Shown here piece by piece: positions 26,610 to 39,420 of a DNA stretch of 64,000 nt. The translations under genes and the position numbers were made by a program. Position 1 is the stretch's first letter; the number at the start of each line of letters is the position of its first letter. This DNA is from Pezicula radicicola (taxonomy: Eukaryota > Ascomycota > Leotiomycetes > Helotiales > Dermateaceae): the NCBI GenBank assembly GCA_003008705.1, contig PDUO01000028.1:7214-71213 (forward strand), in the 5' to 3' direction. The notes below the pieces were generated by a model that was not told where the DNA came from, did no database searches, and worked only from the letters and a program-made list of their open reading frames with translations.

Positions 26610-27645
26610 TGTAGGCTGATTCTGCTATGAGGGCTTTGAGATTTCTGGATTGGTATTTTAGACAATTAGAATAACAGTAGAGCACAAAGAAACACGCTGG
26701 ATCATATCGTCTATAGAATTTTCCGCCCAGAATTATTGTTCCGTATCTACAGGCACACTTTGTCCCGAGACCCAGTCCTCAGAGACGTTTTTAATCTACA
26801 GTACTTCAACTAGCCCACTCATATGTAACTTCAAACTCTAAAATCCTAACAAAAAAAGAGACAGAGGAAGTACGAAACGGACGCATATTGCTGGTGAAAA
26901 TCATTCTACTGTCGACATCAATAATACAGCTAGAAATCACCACGTGCAAGTTACGCCAAGTTGAAAAAGCTCTCCTTTGCTGAACGACGTATTCTTTCTA
27001 CCGTATTCATTTTGCCGGTATACTTCATAGCCCACTGGGTAATAAAGCGACGGATTATGCCGTGAAACTCTCCCTCAAAAGGAGTGACTGAACACGCGAG
27101 CATGCTCAAAATGCCTCTTACGACTTGGTGATTTTTGGAATTTTTGCTCCCAAATCTCAAAACAGGCTCGCGGTATCATTCAACATTGGGGTAAAACAGA
27201 GCCCGCCGGTATTTAACCAGCAGATGATTAGCCGATTGGGCAACAACCCCTATGGAAAAGAACGTGGGAGTTAAGCGAGCGACTGTCCCATTTTAGTCTT
27301 GAAGGACTCCAATCTTTAAGCTTTAGCATTACTCTTGGCAAGTGCAGAACTCTTTTATGACAGCTCTTGGCATAGATCCACATATGACCAGTACCTGGGA
27401 GAGAGTGACCAGTGAAAACGATTTCTTGGGCAACGTTCTTTTGGGATGTTCTGCTTTCAAAAATGTTCGGCGGGCTCTATTTCAGGTAACGTAATATTAT
27501 GTCTCCCGCAAATCCCCGTTTGAATAGCTTGTTGATGATGCCCACGTGGGCCAAATTCTAAATTTACTATTCTTCTTTCAGAATATTGATCCTTCTTTGC
27601 TTGCTTCCATTCTCCTTCGAAGTCGCCATGTAAAGTTATCACCAC
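26610..27645. promoter_or_regulatory. Shared divergent promoter of NRPS and ABC exporter, with CACGTG palindrome
   Basis: This 1.04 kb gap separates two divergent start codons (NRPS on -, ABC transporter on +). It contains a perfect 12 bp palindrome GCCCACGTGGGC at 27540-27551, about 95 bp before the transporter start. A second CACGTG lies near 26941-26946. CACGTG cores are bound by bHLH and some bZIP regulators in fungi, and the arrangement would allow co-regulation. No transcription-factor gene is visible in the locus. Short open frames here (for example on - at 26951-27160) have no recognisable homology and are not called. Confidence 0.4.
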
Positions 27646-30600
27646 ATGGAATTGAAGATGAGCGATGCAAAGGTGAACCATAGCAAGGGCAAGGAGGACC
27701 TGGAGTTAAACATCGAAAAACACCCACCATTGTTGCTTTCAGATAAGGAGAAAGAACTGCTGGAGCAGCAACTAGACTTTCCATCTAGCAAAGTTTCTTA
27801 CCTGACGGTTAGTTCTGTCATTGGTCACATGACCATCGCCTAGAATTAAGGGGGAGAAATATCTCGCTAATATGGCAGCAGCTCTACAAATATGCCGACT
27901 CACTTGATACTATTATTCTTATTGTTTCGGTGATACTTGCTATTGCTGGTGGTGCTTCAAAACCTTTCATGGTCAGTATCGCTTAATTATCTATATTCTT
28001 TTGGCACTCCTGAGCAAGGGCTAATTAATTCACAGACGATAATCTTTGGCCAGGTAGCAGTGTCTATTAAGAACTTTACCAATGAGTCAGACACTTCTTC
28101 AGCTTTTACTGAATCAATCTCACAAAGAACTCTCTACCTTGTTTACTTGGGAATTGGACAGTCGGTGTCCTCTTTTTTCTCTTAGCACAGCTTCCGAATA
28201 TATTAATTCGTCAACTAGGTTCTTTGCCATTTTCCTCTCAACTGCAGGCTTCCTTTACACTGGAGAACATATCACACATGTAATCCGGTAATTAAAAGCA
28301 CCACATATTGCAGCCAAAAAAAAGCTAAAATATTACAGTGAACAGTACTTGGCCGCTCTGATGCGCCAAAACATCGCATTTTTTGATGCGCTTGGAACAG
28401 GAGAGATTTCAAATTCTATCACCTCAAACACCGTGAATTCTACCACTTTGACATTCTTCCTTCTACTAACTTAAATCTAGAATCTAATCCAAGATGCGAT
28501 ATCACAGAACGTTCCGCTTGTCATAGCAGGTGTTGCCGCTTTCATCTCGGCCTTCATCATCAGCTTTATCAAGTCATGGAAGCTAGCTTTGATTCTGAGC
28601 TCAACAGTCATCGTAATTTTTGGTATTAATTTGAAAGGTGCACCTATGATTATGAAATTCAGGAAGAAAACTTCGGAAATGTACAACGCTAGCGGGGTTG
28701 TGGCCGAAGAGGGAATATCATCCATCCGAGACCTGATAGCCTCTGGGTCTCAGGATAGAGTCGCAGAACATTATGAGGCTCATTTGAAAGAATCAACTAA
28801 ATGGGGGCTTAAAGGTCTGCACCATTCACTTTGTTATGAAAAGGATTGAACCTAACCCCCTTTCTCGCAGCAAAAATTGTCCAAGGCTGTGTCATGGGCA
28901 CTATGATTTGCGTTGTATATTTGAATTATGTTAGTATAAAGCAAGTCTTTAGTGCCTCTTTGAGCATATACTAACAGCCAAGGGTCTCGCATTTTGGATG
29001 GGCTCTAGATATGTTGTTTCATCAGACGCGGCAGTGGGTAGTATTCTCACGATCCTTCTGGCGATGATGGTTTGGTATTATCTCTACAATTTTCTTTTGT
29101 AGACTTTCTAACATATCGTAGTGCGTCACTCGGGGAAATTGCACCACATGCACAAGCTTTTGGAGCTGGCGTTGCCGCAGCAGGCCGCATTTTCGATACC
29201 ATTTCCAGAATTTCTCCTATTGGAAGCTCTTCTGAAAACCTCCAGCCTGAACAGCTCAGAGGAGAAATTGAGATGAAACAAATTAAGCATATATACCCAT
29301 CACGACCGAATGTTTTAGTACTCGACAACCTTGACCTTATTTTTCCAGCCGGCAAAACGACTGCTCTTGTTGGGGCTTCAGGCTCGGGGAAAAGCACTAT
29401 TGTAGGACTGATTGAACGATTTTACGGTACATTTATCTTTCCATTATTCCAATAATACGCACTGATAAATTCTGCAGATCCTATATGCGGAAAAATTTTA
29501 TTGGACGGAATTGACATCTCGAGGATGGATCTAAAGTTTCTACGAAAACAAATCTCAGTCGTCAGCCAAGACCCGACTCTCTTTGACCAGACAATTTTCG
29601 AGAATATTGGGCAAGGACTCATCAACAGCCCATATGAGTTCGTTGACTTGAATATCAAAACAGAACTAATTGAGAAAGCTGCAAAACTGGCCAATGCTCA
29701 TGACTTCATTGAAAGTCTTCCCGAAGGATATCAAACAAAAGTTGGACAACACGGCCATCTCTTATCTGGTGGTCAGAAACAACGCATTGCAATTGCAAGA
29801 GCAGTTGTTAAGGAGCCTCGTATTCTGTTACTAGATGAGCGTCTGTTAAGTGTATATCGGTATTTAAACAACGACTAATGGTTCATAGCAACTTCGGCAC
29901 TAGACAACGAGTCGGAGCGCATTGTTCAAGTCGCACTACAACAGGCATCAGAAGGTCGAACAACTATCATAGTGGCTGTAAGTTTCCGCTTATGTTTTTA
30001 AATATAAACATCGGTTCTAATACATTCAAGCATCGATTATCTACCATCGAAAATGCTAATAACATTGTTGTCCTTCAAAATGGCAAAATTATCGAACAAG
30101 GTACACATATTCAACTCATGGCAAATAAGGCGACCTACTATAATTCTGTCCAGTCCCAAAGCATCCAGAACACTAGAAATCAGAATGATATTGAGCCTGA
30201 ATTATCTCTTATATCAGACTTAGACACAACGACCCAAGATCCAGATCTTGAGAAATCCGAGGTCTTAGGCAAGAAGATAGATGTGGCTCTGGAAAGGCCA
30301 ATATCAAAGAATAAAGATACACACTATTCGTTGTTATCCTTGATAGCATTCATCGGCAATTTTAACAGGTCCGACGCTGCTATTATGGGCACCGGATTAC
30401 TGTGTTCCATAATTACCGGCCTTGCGAGTCCTATCCATTCCATCTTCTTTGCAAAACTCATAGTAGGACATCTCTATAACCGCATTTTGAGGCTGAATCA
30501 CTAAAACATGCCAGGTGGCACTCAGTCTTCTAGCGGGCCAATATACGTCTCTCCGCCATGACGCAAATTTGTACATACATTATCCTCTCGTTTTGCTAGA

Positions 30601-32406
30601 CTTTTTTGGCTGATGGTTCTTCTAGCTGGTCACTTATGTACTTGATGCTTGCATTTGTACAACTGATTGCTTTCTTTGGTCAAGGATACACCTTTGGCCT
30701 CTGTTCGGAAAGGCTTATCTACAGATCCCGAAGCCAATCATACCGTCATCTCTTACGCCAATCTGTAGACTTCTTCGACGCAGAAGGAAACTCAGTAGGT
30801 GCACTAACGACATTCCTTGCAACACAAACAGCAAATTTGGCCGGCCTCAGTGGCACCACTCTAGGGACATTGCTTTCGTTGGTAAGCACGCTTTTGGGTG
30901 CAATCATTCTCTCATTGGTGGTTGCATGGAAGTTAGCCCTCGTTTGTACTGCAACAGTACCGGTGCTTCTTGCCTGTGGCTTTCTTCGAGTAAGAATGCT
31001 CTCCGTATTCCAACAAAACGCTAAGAAAATGTACGAGTCATCTGCATCACTAGCACTAGAAGCCGTAGGAGCTATTCGAACTATAGCATCTTTGACCGCA
31101 GAGTCTGCTGTTTCAAGCCGCTTTCACAAGTCCCTGCAGGAGCAACGAATTAAAAGTTTGCCATCGATCTTGAAATCGTCATGTCTGTATGCTTTGTCTC
31201 AATCACTAATATACTTTTGTCTTGCACTTGGATTTTGGTACGGAAGTCATCTTATTTCGAACAAGGATTTAGACATGCTTCAGTTCTATATTGTCTTTAT
31301 GGCTATTACATATGGCGTGCAATCAGCAGGTGCCTTTTTTGCATTCGCACCAGATATCGGTAAAGCTCATCCGTCGGTTATATTTATTCGGGAGACTAAT
31401 ACTGTCAAGGGAAATCGAAGCAAGCCGCACAGGAACTAAAGTCTCTTTTCGAAAGAAAGCCACTTATTGACTTTTGGTCAGAAGAGGGTTTGGTGCTAGA
31501 TACAGTTCGTGGCGACATTGAATTCCAGGAGGTCGGTTTCTCGTATCCCCTGCGAGCAGAGCTACCTGTTTTAAACAATCTCAATATCATCGCCAAGGCA
31601 GGCTCATACATTGCTCTGGTCGGTTCTAGCGGTTGTGGCAAGAGCACTGCTATTGCTCTCCTTGAAAGATTCTACGATCCGATATCAGGTCGCGTATTGT
31701 TGGATGGTCATGATATCTCCACGTTGAATGTTAAGAATTATCGTTCTCATATTGCGCTGGTGGGCCAAGAGCCGGCTCTGTAAGCAATAACAATTACAAC
31801 TTGTACAACGGGCTAGCTAATTCTTAAATTCTAGGTATCAAGGGACAATCCGAGGAAATATTCTTTTCGGGACCGCTGAGACTGTATCAGAGGAGCTGTT
31901 TTCGAAAGTCTGTAAAGACGCTGCTATCAATGAATTTGTGGTGCGTAACCGTCTGCTATATGCTATGTCAGAATATTAACAGAAATCTAGATGAGCCTTC
32001 CAGAAGGGTATAATACTATCGTCGGCGCCAAAGGCGTTCTGCTTTCGGGTGGACAACGGCAAAGAATTGCAATCGCCCGCGCTCTAATTCGACAACCACG
32101 AAGTGAGCAATCAGTTCTGACTTATAAGGCTAAATGACTCAAGCTGACAAACGTTATGTAGTTCTTTTGCTCGATGAAGCAACTTCGGCACTCGATAGCG
32201 GAAGCGAGGAGACTGTTCAGAAAGCCCTTGATGCAGCTGCATGTGGACGTACAACAATTGTTGTCGCACATCGTCTAAGCACCATCAAGAATGCAGACAC
32301 TATATACGTCTTACACAAGGGTCGAGTTGTAGAACAGGGTAACAACAACGAGCTGCTGGCAAGAAAGGGAAGATATTTTGAATTAGCAATGGCACAGGAA
32401 ATATAG
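27646..32406 (+). CDS. Full-size ABCB (MDR/P-glycoprotein type) ABC exporter
   Basis: This is an ATP-driven exporter with two membrane domains and two ATPase domains, spliced from about a dozen exons. NBD1 has Walker [10 protein letters not shown] (~29375), signature [14 protein letters not shown] (~29765) and LLLDE before an intron (~29835). After that intron the frame continues as TSALDNES, giving DEPTSALD. Its H-loop is IIVAHRLST, split by an intron at 29978-30029. NBD2 has Walker [10 protein letters not shown] (~31625), Q-loop GQEPAL (~31765), [15 protein letters not shown] (~32045), [11 protein letters not shown] (~32170) and VVAHRLST (~32265). The intron at about 30568-30622 restores DANFWSLMYLM. 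The N-terminus is acidic and cytosolic, and the ATG at 27646 has an alternative at 27658. It is divergent from the NRPS, so the likely role is export of the peptide or self-protection. Drug or pheromone export by a related ABCB protein is possible, but the family and the intact motifs are clear. Confidence 0.9.
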
Positions 32407-33199
32407 AAACAAGAACCCCTAAAATAATACGTCATTACTAGTGGGATCCTTGATTTGTGTACTGCTTAAACTTAAAGATTAAGAAAAGTATAAATTAATA
32501 AGTTTGCCCAGACTCAAAGTAATACACAATAATCCAGCTTGAGGTTTCATTGCTGAAATAGGTACAGTTGAGCGCATACTATGATAACGACACTTCCTTT
32601 CTTCAGGATCAAATTGCAGCAAAGTTTTATTCCTATTATGGGTATTTCATGTAACATGTGGGTTTTATATCCTCACCGCATCCAATCACTCTCTAAAAAA
32701 CTCTCTGGGGCTAACATGCTAGGCAGGCTACATAGGTCTCGTCCTATGGTTCGCTTAATTCGCAGAAAATAGTCTTCAATTCACTCTTCTGCGACTCATA
32801 CGGCCTACATATCGCAGTGAATGGTCTTGAACCAATTCACTATTTCATGACATCCATACGAACTTAATTAGGTGAATACATGTGGTTCTGATACCTATTT
32901 AAAGCCGGCCTCGGCCCATCCTCTTCCTCCACACTCCATCAACCTTTCAACATCGCCTTTGAGGCAACCCATATTCATCAGTACTACTTTTCACAACAAT
33001 TCAATTAGGATGCCATCAACACCTTATTAGTCGGCAACCGCTTCGCCTCTTCTCACTACACCGACATCATCTTCCGCGCAGAGCAGCCCACCTTGAACAT
33101 AGATTCAACCCCAGTAGCTCTTGACGTGTAGAACTCCCAGGTAAGTCGTGCATAATCTGTACAATCGTCATGGTTTCAAATTAACTTATTACGTCCAGA
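32407..33199. other. Intergenic region with a possible exon remnant
   Basis: This gap holds the end of the ABC transporter transcript and the 5' region of the gene at 33200. A TATA-like TATTTAAAG lies near 32896-32904. An open frame without a start codon at about 33009-33128 reads NTLLVGNRFASSHYTDIIF and continues for about 20 more residues. It looks protein-like and vaguely resembles the start of BTB domains, but it is too short to call. A donor-like GGTAAGT at about 33141 followed by CCAG|AATG at about 33194-33200 suggests a leader intron ending just before the start codon of the next gene. Confidence 0.35.
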
Positions 33200-33838
33200 A
33201 TGTCGTCCAAGTGGGTTCTAGTCGAAGCTGAAGACGCACAGTCTGAGGACGAGTTTGTCATGATGGACATCCCAACCGAATCGAGCGATAACGGCAAGAA
33301 GCCCACAACATCCGGAACAGCCCACCAAAAGAATTCCTCCAAACTTCCAAAACCTTCTACCACTGCTCCCAAGAAAAATGTCGATAAGTCCAGCGCACCT
33401 GCCATTGCAAACACCAAAGACTTCCCTGAGCTCCTGAAATCCTCTAAGTCCAACACCACCACCACGGCCACCACACAAGAGAAGCACAAGCCAATCCGCC
33501 TTCACAAGTTCCAGCATGTGATGAAGTACGAGTGCAACAATGACCTCAAAGTCTTCCACGAGAAAGTTCTGACAGAACTAGAAGGTGCACATGAGAACCT
33601 CGAGTTCAGTCGTGAAGAGGAATATGAAGGAGAAAAGAAGAATCCTTGCTTCCTGGACCTCAAGAAAGACCTTGGCAACCAAATTCGCTCCATGTGGACT
33701 GATACACAGATCTGGGAACTTGCCCAGGCGTTGAAGCTGGATTACAACACTCTTTCTGATCGCGACTTACAGCGCCAAACTCGCCTATGCGTTGATCGAC
33801 TCTATCAGAAGTCCCTCCTTGCGTTCCCTACTCACTAG
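33200..33838 (+). CDS. Hypothetical protein, 212 aa
   Basis: This is an uninterrupted 212-codon frame starting MSSKWVLVEAEDAQSEDEF. Residues about 25-95 are low-complexity and rich in Ser, Thr, Lys and Pro, with a run of Thr/Ala near 80-92, and are probably disordered. Residues about 105-212 are charged and helical (VFHEKVLTELEGAHENLEF, later QIWELAQALKLDYNTL) and could form a small folded domain. There is no signal peptide or membrane segment. The start is supported by a plausible leader intron ending just upstream. Codon use looks ordinary and GC-rich compared with its surroundings, which favours a real gene. I do not recognise the family. Confidence 0.65.
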   Translation: MSSKWVLVEAEDAQSEDEFVMMDIPTESSDNGKKPTTSGTAHQKNSSKLPKPSTTAPKKNVDKSSAPAIANTKDFPELLKSSKSNTTTTATTQEKHKPIRLHKFQHVMKYECNNDLKVFHEKVLTELEGAHENLEFSREEEYEGEKKNPCFLDLKKDLGNQIRSMWTDTQIWELAQALKLDYNTLSDRDLQRQTRLCVDRLYQKSLLAFPTH

Positions 33839-36800
33839 ACTCAATATTGTACTGGGACATAAGCGCAAGAAGCACATAAATCGCTTTTCTCTTCATAGGT
33901 TTGCACACTTTCCCTCCTTTTATTCCCCAAATATAGAGCTAACTAATTTCAGAGTCATAAACCTTGGGAATTTAACTTATGGAAGCTAGCTCCTGAATCT
34001 GGGATGGTTTGGGTTTAGGAAAGGAACTGGGAGGTGGTGGTATGGGGTTTTTTGTTGCTTGCCTATGCAATATTTTTACGCGGCATTAAACTCGATGATA
34101 CAGCTCTGCAGAGGTCGTAGCACTTTCCCTTCCAACAAGAACACTTGTAGCCAGCCAGAGTAAACTGAGAAAATCTCTTTCCTTCCATTTGTTTAGCCAT
34201 GTGATCTGAAAATGCAAACTTGTGATATTGTGACTTAAGAACACTTTTGTTATTTATAGCTAAAGACTAAGGACAACTACGCACTCCTTCTGTTATACTT
34301 TATCCTTTAGTAGACACTAATACACTGCATTCACTTGATGGACGTCCTCACTTTACTGTCATTTCCTCTTCAGTATATCATCACGTTGCAAGACTTAGCC
34401 ATTTTCACTTACCTACATTCCTACAAAGAAGACAAGATTAGATAAAATAAATGCATAGAGAATTATCTTGTGTATTACGTATAAATTTCGAGAATGATAA
34501 TAGTCAGAATATGTAAGAGAAGTACTGAATCTTTTGAAGTGAAAACGTAGTCAAAATGTACTGGATGCGAGACAGGGGGTATTTGTCGTTACATTATTTA
34601 CCACAAAATTTTATACAATAATGGTATATTAATAATCAACAATATATATGACATGTTTCTACACTTGCTTTTCCTTTTTCTGTAGAACACCGTATTCAAA
34701 CCGGGTCTATTAGCTAAATCACTTCTTTGGGAAGCCTTGTTATTCTCCCTGGCTCTTAGGACGTGGGAAGTATTTGGCAACAGCGCCAAGGCTTCCTGCA
34801 ATGAGCTTGTGTAATGACCAAGTCGCTTTATGCTTGCTAATGAATGATAATAATACTACAACAAAACGCCAACCTCAAGAAAAAGGAAGCCCTATGACGA
34901 AAAATTGAAAGAATTGCGAATTTGGAAAAAAATCCTATCTTAAAGATAGAGAATTTGATTATGGCCTGCCGTTTAGTATCTAAACCTTTGGAAATAGTTT
35001 GCTTGTCAAGAATAGCGCGGCAGTTTTGAGCTGATCCACATACGAGTAGCCCAGGCGTGATCACTGGTATCACCATGATGACGATCACATCCTTCGGTTG
35101 GTATTGACGAAGGCAAATAAGTAATAGCTGTTCTAGACTTGCTAATGGACAAGATATATTTATGGACCCATTTCCGGTGGATAGGCTCATTTGGAAGGAA
35201 TAGAAGGACCAGAACCAAAGTGACCTTGGCGCATTGAAGCTCACACGTGACTGATTCCCCTGGTTTTTAGAGATGGCTCTGAACACCGGTGTAGTACTCT
35301 AGATCGCACGAAAGGCTTCTATCCGAGAGCCAAGTCAGATTTCCAGCAATTTGTTCCATTCCCACGATAATAAGCGTATTAGCGAGCGGCAAGATCTTAG
35401 CGATGAGATCATGCATGTCATGCTTGACTTTATCAGACACTAATAAGACTTTGCACAGTGTATTATTATTAATTCTGCAAGTAGAATGCCATTAGCGCAG
35501 TCTTACAAGGATAAATTCGATGTGTTGGGGCGGTTGAAACAATTGAAACCTATCAAACTCGTTGAAAATTTTGGAGCGCTAATGACAATACACTGTAGCA
35601 ATTCTGAATGGCAAATATGACGGTGATTTGGAACCTTCAATTTACCTAGAGTATGAATATGAGTCAACTTGGTTTCTAAACTTCAGAATTGGAAGGGTAA
35701 GTCTTGTATTTAGAAGTTTACTTTGAATCTTTGATCCACAAAGCTTCGGGTGAAAGTGCTCAGCGAATGGCAGTTTTCAATTCGGCATTGTCGGCTGAAG
35801 TGGTTATGCGGTTAACTCTTCTCTTCCCGGATTTACGCTGGCAACACTTGCGGATATGATATGGACATATTGGAGATGTCACACTAGATCCCGCTAACAT
35901 GCCAGTCGGTGTTGGCAACAATATAGATGATACAATATTGAAGCATTTGCCATAATAATGCGACAATGTGAAATAGGATTCTATATAATTCAGATAGAGA
36001 AGCTGCATAGATATTTATTTCTCCACATGTGAACTTGAATCATCTAGCGCTGACTGAATCCAAAGAGAAACGAGAAGGCTTTCCTGCAAGCTTGCAACTT
36101 CCTATTTTACCCCTTCACAGCTTTTGATAAATATGAAAGAAAGGCCCATCGGGTACTTCAAGAACATTAATTTGCGTGGTGGAGGATATGTTGTATATAC
36201 AAGATTTGAAATTTAACAATGATATCACAATATATAAATGACGTGATGCTTTCAAATTCAGCTTATGCTAGGCTTGTGAGCCCCCATGCCGGGCAGGTGT
36301 GTAGATCACGGGCCGCAGGAAATAGCCGACGACACTGCTACAGATGACAGTCCACGGAGTATTCAACACTAAGAAGATATTTAGTACCTTGAAGCCGTAT
36401 TTCCTATTATCATAATACTTTTCACTTTCATATCAAAGTTTCTGGATGGCCTTCCATCCCATTGCTACGAGATATAGCCGATAAAATCTAGTATTATTTA
36501 AACCCCACTCTTCCAATGTTGCATCTGTAAGCGACGACGTGAAGTACCAGTTCGAGGGGATTTCTTATCAGTGGCCTAACTGTTATCATGAGTATGCAGG
36601 GCCAGAACATTTTGCTTTCATAAGAATGCTATATCATTGGTTAAAAAAAATATTGATAGTAAGAGAAACCCCATTTCTCGCGTTTAAGATAGAAATCTGG
36701 ATGAGTTTACTTCGGAGGAACTCCCTTTTTCAGCTTCAAAAGTATGGAGATGTTCTTATCTTGGCACGTTGATGCTTCTGTGTAGATATCGAAGTCGTTA

Positions 36801-37048
36801 TCGAGATCGAGATGCTTGATGGATCTCTTCAAACTTCCACTTTCTATCATACCTACTGTTCGTGTCTACGTTTACAGCCAGGGTTCTTGAGATAAGAGTT
36901 GTGTTATCTTGGATCGGCAGATCAAGCATGTGTTGCTTTTATGTAGCTAATATAATATGATTGAGACTCCTCAATTTGATCTTAGTCTCTTTACCATACA
37001 TCTACCCAGCCTTTTGTCGATATCAGTTTTGCCTCAACCCGTGCAATC
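33839..37048. other. 3.2 kb gene-poor stretch
   Basis: I find no gene I can support here. The open frames present (for example - strand 34837-35286 and + strand 36539-36772) are short, lack recognisable domains and are not extended by convincing splice sites. Base composition is moderately AT-rich but keeps CpA and CpG, so the stretch is not RIP-mutated like the left island. It may contain decayed coding or regulatory sequence for the MFS gene that follows. Confidence 0.5.
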
Positions 37049-38916
37049 ATGGATCACTTGGAAGAACATGACGAAACTAAGTGGCCGCCAGGAACCGTTC
37101 GTCTCGAGACAATGCACCAAACGAAAGGAACAGATATTATTCTCCAACCCCGACCAAGCGATGACCCAAACGATCCACTGAATTGGTCCCGGTGGCGTAA
37201 AAATTGGAACTTTGCGCTTTGTTGTTTCTACGCCCTAATGGTATTTGCATTAATCGATATGGCGACTCCAACTTGGGCACCCATGAACGAAGAGCTCGGT
37301 TTCAGCTATGCAATTCTAAATGATAGCTACGCGATAGGTTGTGGAACACTTGCCTTCGGAGCTTTTCTGATGATTCCGTTTGCTCTTAAATATGGCCGTC
37401 GACCGATCTATATTATTAGTACTCTTATACAGTTTGCTATCTCGGTTTGGTCTGCCAAGCTGGAGACTGTAGCTGATCTCATGCTTGTCAATGCTTTCAG
37501 CTGTGGCGTCGGTGCTCTTGCTGAAGTCATCGTTCAGATGACGGTTGCAGACATCTTCTTCGTTCATCAACGTGGTCTTATGAATACTATCTATGTCTGG
37601 GTCGGAAACGTTGGCAGCTCGTTAGGCGCAACTGCTGCGGGATACAGTTCGTATATATCCAATTCAATTCTTTTTTTTCAGCTGCCACATGAAGCTATTT
37701 TTTCAAGTGGTCTTTGCTCGTGCTCCTAAAGTTTTTGAACGAGGGAATTGCTAACACCTATTATCTGAACAGTGACCCTGTCGCAGGGTTGGAGATGGGT
37801 GTGGTGGTGGAATGCAATATTTTTCGGCCTTTGCATCATCCTCTTCGCCTTCACGTACGAAGAAACCAAATATACCAATCCATATATCTCAGGCCTTGAT
37901 CCAGAAGAACAACGAGACCCACTATCACAGTCACACCCAGAGCCGACAGAGAATCCCGCGGACGAGAAGAAAGCCCCTTCAACAGGAATAATCGAGCCAT
38001 CCTCGACAAATTCCAAAAATGAAGCTGAGGAGGCAGGTCGAATTCAACCACTCACCGAGATTTCCATCAACCCTAATATCCCACGAAAGACATACTGGCA
38101 GAAATTGTCAATATCAACAACATCTGAGGGGACTTTCAAGAGCTTCGCCCGACACAGCTACCAGCCAGCTGCAATCCTTTTTACAACCCCAGCCGTCTTC
38201 TACATGTCATTTGTCTATGGCGTTATGGGAGCTTGGGGCACTGTAATGGTAACTGTTTTATCTTCCCTAATGACACTCCCACCTTATAATTTCGACTCAG
38301 CACAAATTGGCCTCATGAGCTTACCTTCCTTCATTGGAATGACACTTGGCTCGCTTATTATCGGACCCGTAAGCGACCGGTCTATCATTTACCTGGCTCG
38401 TCGGAACAAAGGAATTTACGAACCAGAGATGAGGCTTTGGGCGATGGCTCCGTTCGTTCCTCTTGTTCCTATCGGCGCACTTATGTTCGGTATTGGGTTG
38501 AATAATGGGCTTTCGTGGCCTATTATCGCTGTTGGCTCCGCGATTTGCAATTTAGGAACTGCTCCAATTAGCAGTCTTGCGCTGACTTATATCACTGATT
38601 CTTATACTGAGGTAAGCAGCACTATTTTATCATACCAATAATAAATAGTACTGACTTTAAGCGACAGATCGTTGGTGATGCACTGGTCGGCGTAACGTTT
38701 ACACGGAATGCAATTGCCACAATCTTTGTGTTTTGTCTAACTCCTTGGATTGCGGCAAATGGTGTTGAGAATGTCTTTATTACAATAACTGTCATTGGAA
38801 CAGTTGTATTGTTTTTTGTCTTTGTGTTCATCTTCTTTGGCAAAAAATTCCGAATTTGGACTGCCACGAGATACCGGTACTATGCTAAGAGGCAGTTTGG
38901 TGCAAGGAGAGTGTAA
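37049..38916 (+). CDS. MFS transporter, DHA1 family (HOL1-like)
   Basis: This is a major facilitator drug/H+ antiporter-type membrane protein of about 561 aa. Exons are 37049-37646, 37773-38611 and 38668-38916, and both junctions restore family sequence (AAGYMTLSQGWRWVWWWN and ITDSYTEIVGDAL). The N-terminus carries PSDDPNDPLNWSRWRKNW, the hallmark preceding TM1 in the HOL1-like group. Six hydrophobic segments follow to about residue 235, with RRP at the loop 2-3 motif (KYGRRPIY). A long hydrophilic central loop (about residues 250-330) precedes six further segments. The first intron uses a weak GTTCGT donor. It lies beyond the ABC exporter and could be a second exporter of the peptide locus, but the 3.2 kb gap and the commonness of the family make that uncertain. 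Confidence 0.88.
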
Positions 38917-39420
38917 TCATGGTGTAGTGTTGCCGTTCAGTTGTGGCATACTAGAATACTTAGAAGACTTAGTACCAATAATTTCAAGTTTAGAACTTTA
39001 AAGGCATTTTATCATTTGTCCTATTGGCAATCCCACGCTCTTCCTCTGTTGGCTAATAAACAGCATGGAAAATCGTAGTGATCAATTTGGTGGTTTTCTA
39101 ATTTCCGGTCTTCCCTATCTCTTGTGGTTGAATTTATGTTGCTTCTCTCTGCCTGATTAGATGTGTCAAGACGAAGTACTGTAGGTATTTCATAAGTTCA
39201 TGATTACCCGCTGGTACGCGACTTTCATGGAACTAGTACAAGAACAATACAAGGGCCCTGCATTCCTCTTCGTCATATCTTACTTAGCAACGTCTCCACG
39301 CTATTCTTCGTCGATACACTCGTTTCTTTCACCAACTTTGCAATCGCCTTGAACCTAGCCGCATTAAAGTATTAGTACGGATGAAAAATACCCAAACTGA
39401 CATATTACCAGTCTAGAGAC
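38917..39420. other. Intergenic, convergent 3' ends
   Basis: About 0.5 kb lies between the stop codons of the MFS gene (+) and the isochorismatase-like gene (-). No gene or repeat is recognised. Confidence 0.6.

Noticed and set aside
30480..30625. Apparent break in the second membrane domain of the ABC transporter
   Set aside because: Splicing at about 30568-30622 restores DANFWSLMYLM, the expected family sequence.
34837..35286. 149-codon open frame on the - strand
   Set aside because: No recognisable domain, low-complexity Phe/Ile-rich end, no supporting splice sites or GC shift; probably chance in a gene-poor stretch.
36539..36772. 77-codon open frame on + before the MFS gene
   Set aside because: No family resemblance and no plausible exon extension; could be decayed coding, but unsupported.
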